A stretch of 64,000 nucleotides of DNA from Caulochytrium protostelioides (taxonomy: Eukaryota; Chytridiomycota; Caulochytriomycetes; Caulochytriales; Caulochytriaceae): contig ML014155.1 in NCBI GenBank assembly GCA_003615045.1, positions 62,001-126,000 of the forward strand, in the 5' to 3' direction. This document shows, piece by piece, positions 9,430 through 20,285 of this stretch; position 1 is the first letter of the stretch, and each line of letters opens with the position of its first letter. The notes below the pieces were generated by a model. That model ran no database searches. It was not told the DNA's origin and was given only the letters and a program-made list of their open reading frames with translations. The translations under genes were made by a program, and so were the position numbers.

Positions 9430-12117
9430 CTACTTCTGAAAAGGGCCGAGCGTGGCGCAGATGCCCGTCGCCGGGTGGGCGCCTGAGAGAATGGCGGGAG
9501 CGCCCTGGCGCTCCGATGAGGCGATACGCTTGACGGCGGCGTCGAGGATCATGCCGATCATGTCGGCATACGACTTGTTCTCGAAGCCGGCCATGTAAGC
9601 GAGCTTGCCATCCCAGACCCAGCCCGGGTTGGGGTTGACCTCGAGCAGCTTTACGATGCCGTCCTTGTCGGCGCGGAAGTCGAAGCGGCAGTAGTCCACA
9701 CAGTCGAGCTGTTTCCACAGCAACTTGCAGTTCTCCTGCATCTGGCGCTCGACATCAGGCCCAATCGAGTGCGAGCGGCGGTATTTGATGCTTGTCCAGT
9801 ACGCCGACGTCGGGTCCCACTTGCTTTCATACCCGAGAATGGGTGGCAGATCCTGCGCGACAATATCGCTGAAGTCGACCTCCAGAATGGGGAAGAAGTG
9901 GAACCCGTGGCCCGGGTTGCCCAACATGCCCAGGCCATACTCGGTGCCCTGCAGATATTCTTGAACGAGGACGCCGGTGATGTCTTGAGCGCGGAGCTGC
10001 TCCAGGTAAGCAAGGAGCTCGCTGTCGGTATGGACGATAGACTGCATCGTGATGCCCAAGCTGTTGTCGCCGCGGATCGGCTTGATAAATGCCGGGTAGC
10101 CGCCGACGGCGTCGCGGACCTGGGCGACATCGATGCGGCTCGTTTCGGGCACGATGGCCTCGCGCGGCGTGGGAATGCCCAAGCCACGCGCAACGGCGTT
10201 CACGAGCGACTTATCGAAGCACTTCGACAAGCTGTTGGGACCGGCCCCGGTGTAAGGGATGTTGAGCATGTCGAGCAGGGCCGGGACGTGAAGCTCGTGC
10301 TGCGCGTCGTTGCCGAAGCCTTCGTCACACAGGTTGAGCACAAGCTGGGGCGGATCAATGGCAAGTGAGGATAGCAGCGTCGGGTGGTGGTCGAGAACCT
10401 GAACATCGCGGTACCCGAGGATCTCGAGGGCCTGGAGGAGCTTGTTGCGGCTCTCGAAGTCTTCCGGGTTCCACGTATCGTTCAACTTGCCGATGCACGG
10501 CACGCTGCTGTCGCCAAAGATGACCGTCAGCTTCTGCAGCGGCAGCATGGCACAGACCTGGGCCGGCTGGCCGGTCGCGAGGCTGCTCGTCGGCAACGCG
10601 AGCGCATGGATCGTGCTCGCGGTCGACAAGGCCGCGCTTGCGTCGTTGCTCGACGCGGCCGAAGGCGACTCGGGCGCGCCGTTAGGGCCGTCCAGTCCGG
10701 CGGCGATGAGCTCCGTCGCGATCGCGGGCGCCGCAGGCACAATGATGCGGCCCTGCTCGTCGCGATGGATGTTCGCTTCGGCATCGCGGAGGTGCTGCGG
10801 CATCGGGAACGTGGCGCTCGGGTCGGACGCAAAGGAGACCACGAGCATACGCGGGCTCATCATTCCCAAGTCCTCGCCGCGCTTGCTGGAGGTATTGAAA
10901 AGCGTAATAAAAGTGCTCGTGGCCTCCGCAGGCGAGCTGGTGAGCCCACATTCGGCCAGCAGCGTCGTGATGTCGCTCTGGCTGTAGAGGCGCTCGGCAT
11001 AGAACTGGTCGCGGATCACGCCGCGGTTCGTGACGGTGACGACCTCGCGGCTCGTGAGACGCGACTTGTCGTCGCTGAGCTTGCGCTCGCGGCACACGAA
11101 CGTCGTGTCGTCCACCCACTCCCACGAACGCTGCGCATAGTTCTCGCGCATGTGGTCGCCATCGACGAGATCCAGCAGCATGACGCCAGACGGCGCGAGC
11201 AGACGCCGCGCTTCCTTAAGCACCTCCGAGTCGCCGTTCACGTCCGTAAAGTACCCGAACGAGTTCCCCATCAGCAGGATAATGTCGAACGCGCCGTTCG
11301 GGTACGGCACGTGGCGGCAATCGCCCTCAGTGAAGCGGGTGTTGTGCGCCGCCTTATCGCTCAGCTGGGCGCGTTCGCGCGCCAGGTTGACGAGGTAGCC
11401 GGACTGGTCGTGACCGCAGAAGAGGGCCTCGGGATGCCGGCGGGCGAGCTCAATGCTGTGGCGGCCCTGGCCGCAGCACAGGTCCAGCACGCGGAGTTGG
11501 TGGGCCGGCGACGCGCCGACCAGCGGCTTCATCGCCGTGATGCCCTGCGCGGCCTGGCCGTCCCGGCTCGCGGCCAGCATCGCGGCCACGGCGGGCACCG
11601 CCTCGATCATATCGACCTCGGCGCGGGTGATATCGGCGTCCTCGACGACGTCGCCGTCCGTCTGCAAGTAAAGGCCGTCAGCAAAGACGGTCTTCCACCA
11701 CTGCGGCGGGACCATAGCCTCCATGTTGCGCACGCGGCCATAACAGACCTGCGACGGGTTGAACGGCTGCGGCGCCGGCGACGCCGTGGTGGCCGGGATC
11801 GCAGCAGCGGAGGTCGTGGCCGTGGCCGCTGGGCCCGTGGCGCCGGCGTTGCCCGCGGCCCGCGGCACGGGCACCGTCGCGGTGAGGGTCACGGCCGAGC
11901 CGTGCAGGCCGTTGGCATACAGGCCATTGGTGTAGAGGCCGCCGGCGTCTTGAGCGTTCAGCTGGTTGGGCTTGATGTCGTCGCGAGAGACAGTGAGCGT
12001 GGTCGCCGACCGGACTTGGGGCTGCTTCAGACCGTGGGGCGCAGCAAGCAGGGGGTCCTTGGTCCAGGCAGCAGCGGCCTCGTTGGCGCCCGTGGTCGGG
12101 TGCGACATGGCCGACAT
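9430..12117 (-). CDS. Fused class I methyltransferase and D-Ala-D-Ala-ligase-like ATP-grasp enzyme
   Basis: A single 895-residue frame without introns. Residues 1-120 are low-complexity Ala/Thr-rich. Residues 125-430 form a SAM methyltransferase: motif I is RVLDLCCGQGRHSIELA (209-225), followed by GHDQSG, GDCRHVPYPNGAFDIILLMG, NSFGYFTD and RRLLAPSGVMLLDL. Residues 530-870 are an ATP-grasp module of the D-alanine-D-alanine ligase type: LNLCDEGFG, VPALLDMLNIPYTGAGP, the lysine strand AFIKPIRGDNSLGI, VLVQEYLQGTEYGLGMLG, and the metal-binding CRFDFRADKDG and LLEVNPNPG (825-832). Key residues of both halves look intact. Such ligases form amide bonds from acyl phosphates; here a methylated small peptide or amino-acid-derived product is an inference, as fungi make no peptidoglycan. 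A Pro/Ala/Ser linker joins the halves. No signal peptide. A bacterial origin is possible but untested. Confidence 0.85.
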   Translation of the reverse strand: MSAMSHPTTGANEAAAAWTKDPLLAAPHGLKQPQVRSATTLTVSRDDIKPNQLNAQDAGGLYTNGLYANGLHGSAVTLTATVPVPRAAGNAGATGPAATATTSAAAIPATTASPAPQPFNPSQVCYGRVRNMEAMVPPQWWKTVFADGLYLQTDGDVVEDADITRAEVDMIEAVPAVAAMLAASRDGQAAQGITAMKPLVGASPAHQLRVLDLCCGQGRHSIELARRHPEALFCGHDQSGYLVNLARERAQLSDKAAHNTRFTEGDCRHVPYPNGAFDIILLMGNSFGYFTDVNGDSEVLKEARRLLAPSGVMLLDLVDGDHMRENYAQRSWEWVDDTTFVCRERKLSDDKSRLTSREVVTVTNRGVIRDQFYAERLYSQSDITTLLAECGLTSSPAEATSTFITLFNTSSKRGEDLGMMSPRMLVVSFASDPSATFPMPQHLRDAEANIHRDEQGRIIVPAAPAIATELIAAGLDGPNGAPESPSAASSNDASAALSTASTIHALALPTSSLATGQPAQVCAMLPLQKLTVIFGDSSVPCIGKLNDTWNPEDFESRNKLLQALEILGYRDVQVLDHHPTLLSSLAIDPPQLVLNLCDEGFGNDAQHELHVPALLDMLNIPYTGAGPNSLSKCFDKSLVNAVARGLGIPTPREAIVPETSRIDVAQVRDAVGGYPAFIKPIRGDNSLGITMQSIVHTDSELLAYLEQLRAQDITGVLVQEYLQGTEYGLGMLGNPGHGFHFFPILEVDFSDIVAQDLPPILGYESKWDPTSAYWTSIKYRRSHSIGPDVERQMQENCKLLWKQLDCVDYCRFDFRADKDGIVKLLEVNPNPGWVWDGKLAYMAGFENKSYADMIGMILDAAVKRIASSERQGAPAILSGAHPATGICATLGPFQK

Positions 12118-12803
12118 CGTCTCGATGTATGACTCGGCGTACGCGATCTATCCAAGAGACCCACGTCTGGCGGCGACCAGCAACGATCGACGCGGGTGAA
12201 TAGGAAAGGGCGACGCAGTCGCGACGGAAAACGGAAAAGAAGAGGGTTGAGAGAGGTGTGATCGCCCAGATGCGATGGACAAAGAAGGGAAAGGGTGGCG
12301 AGCTCCAGGTCACGACGCGCAATCCTTCTCTATGCACACAAGCAGTGATGCATATCGCCGACGCATGCCTTTTTTTTCTAATTTTCATCACACCATCTCG
12401 ATCGCGATCCTTCTCGTTGTATCTGCATGGTACGATTGGCACAGCCCTGCTTCGCGCCATCAGCGATCTTTTATACAGAGCACACGCAGGGAACCTCGTC
12501 TATTTTTATTTCTCTCAGTCGCTCTCGATCGAGTCCGAGTTCGCCGCCTGACAGCGCGTCGAGACCCGACTCGCGTCTTTTGGGCGAGTCTCGATTTTCA
12601 TAGGCGAATGACCGTGACCCAGGGCGCACGCGCGCGCCGCGGCGTGCCACTGGGCCTCGGCCAGCGATCCTCGGAACACTTAGTGGTGTGAGCTGGGGGC
12701 GTGAGCTGCAAGCAGCGCGTGGCCGCGGACTCGTCACGGCGCGAGATGGGGACCGTGAAGGCCACCGCCCCTGCAGCGGCGGCACGGTGCATGGTCCTCC
12801 GCG

Positions 12804-12880
12804 GCGGCGGTGGCGGCGACGGCGGCGACGGCGGTGGCGGCGACGGCGGCGACGGCGGCGACGGCGGCAGCGATGGCGGC
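12804..12880. repeat. GGC/GAC triplet-rich repeat
   Basis: Tandem ggcggcgac-type units, part of a wider habit of GGC and GAC runs in spacers of this window. Confidence 0.8.
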
Positions 12881-13122
12881 ACCAGCGGCTCCCCCCCAAC
12901 CGATCGGCCAAGGGTCACGCCAGCTCAGCCCAAGGGAGTGCTGCCAGTGCGCTGCTCCGCGGGCGCCGTCGCTTGGTCTGGACCGGACGCGAGTCCACGA
13001 AGTTTTGGATTTTTGAGTTAAGCATTGATTTGAAACTGCGACGCCGCGCATCCAGCCGGCCGGCGGCGGGGACGGAGGACGGCGACGGCTGCGACGCGCC
13101 GATCGCGATGGGCCGACCGTGA

Positions 13123-13155
<33 letters not shown>

Positions 13156-14493
13156 ACCTCCCGCGGACGTCGCTGACACCGGACGCCGTCGGAACGGCCG
13201 ACGCGCGGCACGCGGTCCGTGATCGGCCGCCGGCAAGGCCCGCGACGCGACGGACCTCCGGTGGCGGACCCACACGCGGCGGCACCGACGCGGGCGACGC
13301 CGCCTGGTCAGAGAAACGGCGAAAGCGGGCACGATCACACCCGCTCAGACCGCAACCGCACCAACGAACGACGATCGCCGCATCGCCGTCGCCAGCGGCC
13401 GCCGGATCAAGCGCGATCCGGCGCCACGACCAGGGGACGGCTTGGATGGCCTCCCCATCAGACGGTGTCCATCGCGGAGGCGTTCCATCATCGTAGCCCA
13501 ACGCGCTATACGACACTTTTTTTTTCATCGATCGTCGATGTAACTCAAGTCCTCTCGAAAAAGGGACAGAACAGAACGCGACATCACCGATCACCACACC
13601 GCTTCGTTGGCGAGCAGCTGTCATTGACCGTGTCGAAACGACGGATGTGGATCGGACCCGTCGCAAATCATCGTCTTGAGAACGGGTCGGGGTCATTGAT
13701 TTTGAGTCGTGTGCAGAGCCAGCGAATCACCGGCAAAAAAAGGATATGCGCTGCCTCGTGTGATTCGAAAATTCAAAATTCGCGATGAATCACTGATGTT
13801 ATTGACCCGCTTTTCATAGGGCAACGGCGATCGATGCCCCGCAAGGGCATACATCCATAGCGATCATCAAGATGAAAGAACGCGGCGACCTGTGATCGAA
13901 AGCGCCCTTAAAACGCCTTCTCATGGATGAAAGACAATAGAATGATACAGTCGGCCCTTGCGTTGCTAGTCATCCCCATCATGTCGACGCTTGGCGGGCA
14001 AAGGTTATCGATGGCCCTGCATCCATAGTCCGGCGGTCCTGAGATGACCCCGAGAGGACCCGACGACTCCAGCCGCCGCCACAAGCCACAGTCGCCGTGT
14101 CGGGCCGCCAGTTGTGCGAGAGCGCCCGATGCCTTCCATCAAGTGGGAAAGAGCAGCACCGCGGTCCGTCGCCGCCGACCGCCGCCGCAGGACAGCGGCC
14201 TTCCACGTCGTCCCTCCCGCCACGGCCTCCGGTCACGCTCACCCACGGGTCCCGCCCATCCCGATGGCCGATATCATCCCACGCCGATCGACAGCGGCGC
14301 TGGGCATGGACGCGCGTCGACCGCGGCCTGAGCGCAGCATGACGCGACGGCGGGAGCAGGCGGGACCTGCTGGCCGTCCCCGGTGGCCTCCCGTCATCGT
14401 GGCACGGCGCACCCTGTGTGCGCGATCCTTGACCCTCTGGCCGCTGTGGCCCAGCGCAAACGGCATTCCTATATCGAACCGCCTACGGACACG

Positions 14494-14540
14494 CCTGCCT
14501 GCCTGCCTGCCTGACTGCCTGCCTGATTGCCTGCCTGCCG
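14494..14540. repeat. (CCTG)n imperfect tetranucleotide repeat
   Basis: Cctg units interrupted by ctga and attg, about 175 bases upstream of the Doa10 start codon. Confidence 0.85.
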
Positions 14541-14714
14541 CCCGCCGCTGAAGCCTGACGGCCGACGACGACACCGGCGGTTGTCCATTCCGCTCGCACG
14601 CCGTGCTTCTGTCGCCGCGGCCGCCGCACGCACCGACCGACGCGTAGCGCGAGTCGAGCGTCTGCCTTTGTGATTATCGCCAACGCCACCGTCGCCGCGG
14701 ACGTGTCCGTCACG

Positions 14715-17700
14715 ATGGACGGCGCGGCGGGCCTGACGCCGTCGCTGTCGACGGGCGACCTGGCCAGCGACGAGACGGCGACGATCTGCCGCGTCTGCCG
14801 GATGGAAGGCACGGCCGACGCACCGCTCTTCCATCCATGCAAGTGCTCCGGCAGCATGCGCTTTATCCACCAGGAATGCCTGGAGCAGTGGCTCGCACAC
14901 TCGCGCAAGTCGGTCTGCGAGATCTGCGGCTACGAGTTCACCTTCACCTCGATCTACGCGCACGAGACCCCCGACCGTCTCCCGTGGCGCATGCTCGTCA
15001 CCTCGTTCGCCAAATCCTGCATCCGCCGTATCCATTTCTATGCACGGCTCATCCTCGCGCTCGCCGTCTGGTTCTCCTATGTGCCCTACATGACCACATG
15101 GATTTGGCGGATTCATTTCGAGCCGCACCGCCTGCGCACGGTCCACCTGTGGACCGCCGAGACTGTCATCCGCGATACCATCGAAGGACAGATCCTCACC
15201 TTCTGGATCTTTGTCCTCGTCTGCGCTCTGCTGACCTTACGGGAGTGGATCATGATCAATGCGCCCCAGTTCGCTGAGCCCCTGCCGGCGGACCTGCCGG
15301 AGGATGCCGACAACGCGCTTCTCATGGCACCGCCGCCGCCGCCGCCACCACCACCGCCACCGCCGCTCCCGGCCCCCGTGCCTGCCGACGTCGCCGCCAT
15401 CCAGGCCGTCCAGGCCGCTGCGAATGCCGCGGGTGGCGGCGGTCGCGGTGCTATCGGCGGCCGTGGTGGCGGTGATGACTGGCTCGCTCGCCAGCATCAG
15501 CGCCTCCAGGGGCTCATGGACGCCCAGGCCGCCGGTCAGCCGCTTTTCGCGCCCCAGGCCGACCCGGCTGACCGCGGTCGCTGGGGCCTCGGCGCGCGCC
15601 CGGCTGCCGAACCGCCGCGTGGAATCCGCATGAACCACCGGTGGCCGCCTCAGCCTGCCGCCGTCGCCGCCGTCGCCGCGGACGGGCTCCATGGCCCCGA
15701 CCCCGTGGAGGAGACAGACGATACCGCGCTGGTCCTACCGCAGCGCCGCGGCGGCCGCGGCGCCGGCAACGCGCGCGACCAGGAAGCCGCTCATGCAGCG
15801 ACGAGCAGCGCCGTGCGCATCATCATGACCGCGTATGCGCGCGATCCCACGTCGCTGTCAGAGCAGCGGCTGCAGTGGATGCAGTCGCCGCGCGGCCGGC
15901 AGACGCTCTCGCTGTTGCGCCACGGCACGCCGGCGCAGCGGGCGGTGGCCCAGCGCCGCCTCGAGGCGGCGCATGCCCGCTTCGAAGCCGAAGAGGCCGC
16001 CGCGAAGGCCTTCCGTAGCCAGCTGCAGGCGCTTGAGCTGCGCGGCGAACTGAACGGCGAGCAGGCCGACGCGGCGTTCCTCCAGACAGCCGCGGCGATC
16101 CCATCGCATTCCCGCCGCAGCGCGCGGGATCATCCTGCCGGCCGGCGCGACGCTGCCGACGCGCTGTGGCAGCGGTTGGGTGGCGAGGATGCCGATGCGG
16201 AAGCGGATGCGGACGACGCGAGCGACGCGATGTGGTCCGACGCGAGCGATCCTGCCCTCCCGGATGCCGATGACGCCGGCAGCGGCCGGTTACCCGGCGA
16301 GACCGAAGCCGACCGCATTTTGCGTGGTTTGGCCAGCGATATCCGCCGCATCAACGATCAGGACGCCGCCTGGTCGGCCCTGCTGGCTTCGGATGTCCCG
16401 CCGCCATCGACGCCGACGCCGTTGGTCTCTGAAGATCACGCGTCCATGGCGGCGCCCGTGCCGCCCCCGCCGCCCCCGCCGCCGCCACCACGTCCCGTAG
16501 GCTTCGACCCGCCCTTGCCTCGGCCGCCGCCGCCAGCGCCAATTCATGCCGCTGACCTTGCGCCTGCTCTGGCGCCCGTGCCGGCACCGGCACCCTTGCT
16601 GGCTAACAATGCCGAAAATATGGACGGCGCCATGGATATCGACGCCGCTTTGGACGATGGCCCTGTGGTTATCGATCTCGGCGATCTGAATTCCTTCCTT
16701 GAGCTCGTCGGCGTCCAGGGTCCACTCAGCCACTTCGGGGAGAACATCCTCGTCGTGATGATGACAATCGTGCTCTCGACCACCATCAGCGTCTGGCTGC
16801 CGGTGACGTTGGGCCGCATCACGATGTGGCTGCTGGTGGACGTCTACACGCCGCTGGTCGCATTTGGCATCAGCCTCGGCGCGCGGCTTGTCCACGCCGT
16901 GACCGACCCGATTCTCGATCCGCTGGCGGATGTGCTTGCGTCCCTGGTCACGAGCACGCTCGGCCATGCCAATACCACGAGCTCTCTCACCGCATCCGTC
17001 GCCGCGACCAATCTCACTGACAAGCTCGCTGCCGATGCCGTTGCTATGGCGTCGCCGCCGTTAGCTTCGCTAGCCGCGAACGCCACCCACCTCTTCAGCG
17101 AGGCCACGGACGCCGCAGCATCGGTCGCCAGGGTCGGTTTGAATCTAACGGCGACCGCTGTCAATGAGACCTTGAAAGGTAATACGACTTCGGCCACGGC
17201 GGCTGCGACAACGACGACGACGATCATGGGTACGATGCTGGATGGCGTTCTGTCGCCGCTCGAGACGTACGCATCGCACCATGCCGTGGTCGGCTATCTG
17301 TTGGCCGTGCGCCACATCCCCGACCGCGCTTTTCACTGCGTGCTGGGCTACATGGTGGAGTGCGCTGTGCTGTACCACAGCGCTACGTATACGCCGTGGG
17401 GTTCTCACCCCTACCTCCAGGGCTTTCTCATGCTGTTCACGACCTTGCGCGACTGGATCGTCATGGCGTGCAAGTTTGTTTTCTTCATGGCCGTCGAACT
17501 CTGTCTGTTCCCCTACTACTGCGGGCTGCTGCTCGACGTGCTCAGCCAGCCCATTTTGGGCCGCGAGATGAGTCTGTTGACGTGGATCGCCTTCGCCCAC
17601 AGCTACCCATGGACCTCCCGCTTCCTCCATTGGCTTGCCGGGACCGTGTTCATGTTCCAGTTCGCAGCCTACATCAGCCTGCTGCGTGGCCTCGTCCGCC

Positions 17701-20285
17701 CCGGCGTGCTCTGGTTTATGCGCGACCCGAACGACCCTAACTTCCAGCCGCTCAACGACGTGCTCCAGAAACCCGTGCTCTACCAGGCGCGCCGCATTGT
17801 GATTGGCTTCCTCATGTATACCGTCTTTGTCGTTGTCGGCTTCGGCGGCTTTGTCGGGCTCGTGTCGCTGCTTGACTATTGCGTCCTCAGCCGGCTCGCC
17901 TTCACGGCACCCGTGTGGCCGATCGCGTGGTTCCCGGGCCGCGTCGAGATGGTGCCGTTTGACCAGATCATGTTCCATGCGGCAATGCGCGTGATCCTGC
18001 GTAGCGTGCCCTTGCACCGCTGGTTCCGCGAATGGACCGCGTGGCACCTCGCCGCCTCCAGCTACTGCCTCGGCGTCGTCCGGTTCCTGCTCGGCCGCGA
18101 GGCGGCCGACGCCACCGACGAGCCGGAGCACGACGATGACCCGCGCCGCCCGCGCGCCGACGGGACCTTGCCGTATATGCAGGTGCCCAACCACGACCAC
18201 ATCGATATCCGGCCCAAGATGAAAGTCATCCTGCCGCTCGATGTCGACGATGAGATTATCCCGCGATTCGACGAGACTGCCGCCGAAGCCGCACTTAACT
18301 GGACCAAACTCCGACGCCCGCTTTACTTCTACTGGCGGCTGGTGGGAATCGTGGTGTGGCAATGGGCGGCCGTGGTGACCATCCTCGTGCTCTTCTTTGT
18401 GACGCCGCTCGTCGTCGGCCGCCATGTCCGCTTCAGCTTCCTTGAACGGGGGATCGGCTGGCTCGGGCGGCCGTTACTGAACGATATGCACGCTCTTGAT
18501 TGGATCTTGGACGACAAGTGGTGGGTACCTGGCCTCGGCACGCTTGCGCCGTCGGCATTCGTGCGCAAGGACATCGCCTGGCACGATACTTACAACTACT
18601 GCTACGGGTTCCTCGTTCTCACCGTTGTCTTCGCGGTTGGCCGCGGCCTCGTGGCCACAGCCCGCGCCGTCTACTACCTCCACACCTACCACCGCATCCT
18701 CCACATGCAACGCGGACCTGAGCGCAATGCCCTCTACGACGCCCTCGTCCGGTATGAGCCGCGCCTGCTTGATCCAGCATTTTCTTCCCGATTCGTAGAC
18801 GACATCGGGCCAATTTCCCAGGTCGTCCGCGACGCGGATGACCCCGATGTCGATGTTGATCGTGATGTCGATCGTGATGATGTCGATCACGATCACCATG
18901 GCCATGGCACGCTGATCGAGACGGGTGGCGATGCCGACGTCTCTGCCGACGGATTGCGTCGACGACACACGGTCGCGTCATCCGCGACGGCGTCCGCCGC
19001 TTCTTTGGCGCCCTTGATGGACGCCAGGGACGGGGCGGCGCGTCCGTCCGACGGAAGACCCGAGCGTGGTCCGACGGTCATTGATCTCGTCGAACCCGTG
19101 GGCCTGTGGCGCGCGATGGCGCTCGGGATCAGACTGCTATGGCGGCAGGCGACGACTCTGGCCACGTGGCAGACGGTATGCCCCACCCTCTACCGCATGT
19201 GCCAGCTCGCCGTGCTCGCCATTTACGTGGTGGTGGCGCTACCCTTCCTTGTCGGCCTCACGACCGAGATGTTTCTTTCGGTCGCGATGGGCAGCGCGCT
19301 CCTCGTTAACGACGCCCACATGGTGTCCTACTCCAGCGACAGTTTTTTCGGCCAGCAGTATGATCTCATGCAGCACTACTCACAGCGCACGCATCTTTGG
19401 CATCCTGGGACGCTGTATATCTTGGGCATAATGGAGATCAACATCGTCTGCTATGTGCTGACGGCGCTGCGCATCCAGGAGACGCCCGCCTTTGCCCGCA
19501 TCACGCGCTTTGTCGAGCAGGTCCGCCGCGACGGACTTCTCGCCGCCGACCCGGGACCCCTCTTTCTGCTTGCCCACCTCCCCGCTGCGCTGTGCACGAC
19601 GGCCCTACTCGTCGCGGAGCTTACGAATGTGCTGTTCGTTCTGCTGCTGCCGGGCCGCGGCGCCTGGGCCCAGCAGTTCCCGGACGCCGTCCTCGCCCCA
19701 ACGGCGCCCGTCATGCCCGTCTCGCTCCGGCTGAGCCAAGCCTACTGGTACGTCGACGTCCAGCCCTTCTGGATTCTCTTCAGCGTGGCGGGATGGCTCG
19801 GGCTGCTCGGCCGGCGCTGGTACCGCGCCTGGACCCAGAAGGTGCGCGACGAGTACTTCCTAGTGGGGCGACGGCTGCACAACCGCGCCCCCTCGGTGCC
19901 GGACGCTGGCATCCCACTCGGAGACGGCGGGGCGGTGGCGGCGGCCGGCCCGGCCGATCAGGCAGACGTTCACGAGCCTGACCAGCACGCGCCGGAGCAA
20001 GATTCGCCACTGATGCGGATGTGGGGATATGACCACGACCACGACCACGACCCGCGTCGGTATGGCGACGGCCGCGCGAAGCTGGTCGGGATGATGCCCG
20101 GCACGGCGACGCACGCGACCCCTGCCGACGCGACGGACGGTGAACACGCCCTCGATGCGGATGCGCATGCGGACCTCTTCCCTCATGATGACCTCCAAGA
20201 CGATGCGTCGACGTTTGCGGAGCGCCAAGCCGAACTGCAGATTGAGCACGAGCTGGCCGATGAGTGGTGGCTGGATGCGCATTAG
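14715..20285 (+). CDS. DOA10: Membrane RING-CH E3 ubiquitin ligase, Doa10/MARCH6 type
   Basis: From the first ATG the protein has 1856 residues; the frame is open 45 bases further up but only from a GTG. A RING-CH finger stands at the N-terminus with the C4HC3 ligands Cys25, Cys28, Cys42, Cys44, His52, Cys55, Cys68 and Cys71 (ICRVC, PCKCSG, FIHQECLEQWL, CEICGYEF). Hydrophobic segments follow (near 113-130, 165-185) and, after a long Pro/Ala/Asp-rich insert, many more to about residue 1720. N-terminal RING-CH plus a dozen or more membrane spans is the Doa10/SSM4/MARCH6 plan: an ER and inner nuclear membrane ligase for ERAD. It is longer than the roughly 1300-residue yeast protein because of disordered inserts, two of them His/Asp-rich (near 1400 and 1780). 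It converges with prefoldin 4. Confidence 0.92.
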   Translation: MDGAAGLTPSLSTGDLASDETATICRVCRMEGTADAPLFHPCKCSGSMRFIHQECLEQWLAHSRKSVCEICGYEFTFTSIYAHETPDRLPWRMLVTSFAKSCIRRIHFYARLILALAVWFSYVPYMTTWIWRIHFEPHRLRTVHLWTAETVIRDTIEGQILTFWIFVLVCALLTLREWIMINAPQFAEPLPADLPEDADNALLMAPPPPPPPPPPPPLPAPVPADVAAIQAVQAAANAAGGGGRGAIGGRGGGDDWLARQHQRLQGLMDAQAAGQPLFAPQADPADRGRWGLGARPAAEPPRGIRMNHRWPPQPAAVAAVAADGLHGPDPVEETDDTALVLPQRRGGRGAGNARDQEAAHAATSSAVRIIMTAYARDPTSLSEQRLQWMQSPRGRQTLSLLRHGTPAQRAVAQRRLEAAHARFEAEEAAAKAFRSQLQALELRGELNGEQADAAFLQTAAAIPSHSRRSARDHPAGRRDAADALWQRLGGEDADAEADADDASDAMWSDASDPALPDADDAGSGRLPGETEADRILRGLASDIRRINDQDAAWSALLASDVPPPSTPTPLVSEDHASMAAPVPPPPPPPPPPRPVGFDPPLPRPPPPAPIHAADLAPALAPVPAPAPLLANNAENMDGAMDIDAALDDGPVVIDLGDLNSFLELVGVQGPLSHFGENILVVMMTIVLSTTISVWLPVTLGRITMWLLVDVYTPLVAFGISLGARLVHAVTDPILDPLADVLASLVTSTLGHANTTSSLTASVAATNLTDKLAADAVAMASPPLASLAANATHLFSEATDAAASVARVGLNLTATAVNETLKGNTTSATAAATTTTTIMGTMLDGVLSPLETYASHHAVVGYLLAVRHIPDRAFHCVLGYMVECAVLYHSATYTPWGSHPYLQGFLMLFTTLRDWIVMACKFVFFMAVELCLFPYYCGLLLDVLSQPILGREMSLLTWIAFAHSYPWTSRFLHWLAGTVFMFQFAAYISLLRGLVRPGVLWFMRDPNDPNFQPLNDVLQKPVLYQARRIVIGFLMYTVFVVVGFGGFVGLVSLLDYCVLSRLAFTAPVWPIAWFPGRVEMVPFDQIMFHAAMRVILRSVPLHRWFREWTAWHLAASSYCLGVVRFLLGREAADATDEPEHDDDPRRPRADGTLPYMQVPNHDHIDIRPKMKVILPLDVDDEIIPRFDETAAEAALNWTKLRRPLYFYWRLVGIVVWQWAAVVTILVLFFVTPLVVGRHVRFSFLERGIGWLGRPLLNDMHALDWILDDKWWVPGLGTLAPSAFVRKDIAWHDTYNYCYGFLVLTVVFAVGRGLVATARAVYYLHTYHRILHMQRGPERNALYDALVRYEPRLLDPAFSSRFVDDIGPISQVVRDADDPDVDVDRDVDRDDVDHDHHGHGTLIETGGDADVSADGLRRRHTVASSATASAASLAPLMDARDGAARPSDGRPERGPTVIDLVEPVGLWRAMALGIRLLWRQATTLATWQTVCPTLYRMCQLAVLAIYVVVALPFLVGLTTEMFLSVAMGSALLVNDAHMVSYSSDSFFGQQYDLMQHYSQRTHLWHPGTLYILGIMEINIVCYVLTALRIQETPAFARITRFVEQVRRDGLLAADPGPLFLLAHLPAALCTTALLVAELTNVLFVLLLPGRGAWAQQFPDAVLAPTAPVMPVSLRLSQAYWYVDVQPFWILFSVAGWLGLLGRRWYRAWTQKVRDEYFLVGRRLHNRAPSVPDAGIPLGDGGAVAAAGPADQADVHEPDQHAPEQDSPLMRMWGYDHDHDHDPRRYGDGRAKLVGMMPGTATHATPADATDGEHALDADAHADLFPHDDLQDDASTFAERQAELQIEHELADEWWLDAH

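Larger units (their letters stand above)
12118..14714. other. 2.6 kb spacer between divergent genes, no recognised gene
   Basis: It should contain both promoters, since the fusion gene points left and the Doa10 gene right. High GC leaves many overlapping open frames on both strands, but all encode Arg/Pro/Ala/Gly-rich composition and show no domain. Triplet runs lie at 12804-12880 (ggcggcgac type) and 13119-13155 (ggc), and a CCTG run at 14494-14540. The stretch 13500-13960 is less GC-rich. Confidence 0.4.

Noticed and set aside
10384-12132. 582-codon plus-strand frame opposite the fusion enzyme
   Set aside because: It is Arg/Ala/Val/Leu-rich without any domain and lies exactly antisense to well conserved methyltransferase and ATP-grasp motifs; a GC-rich shadow.
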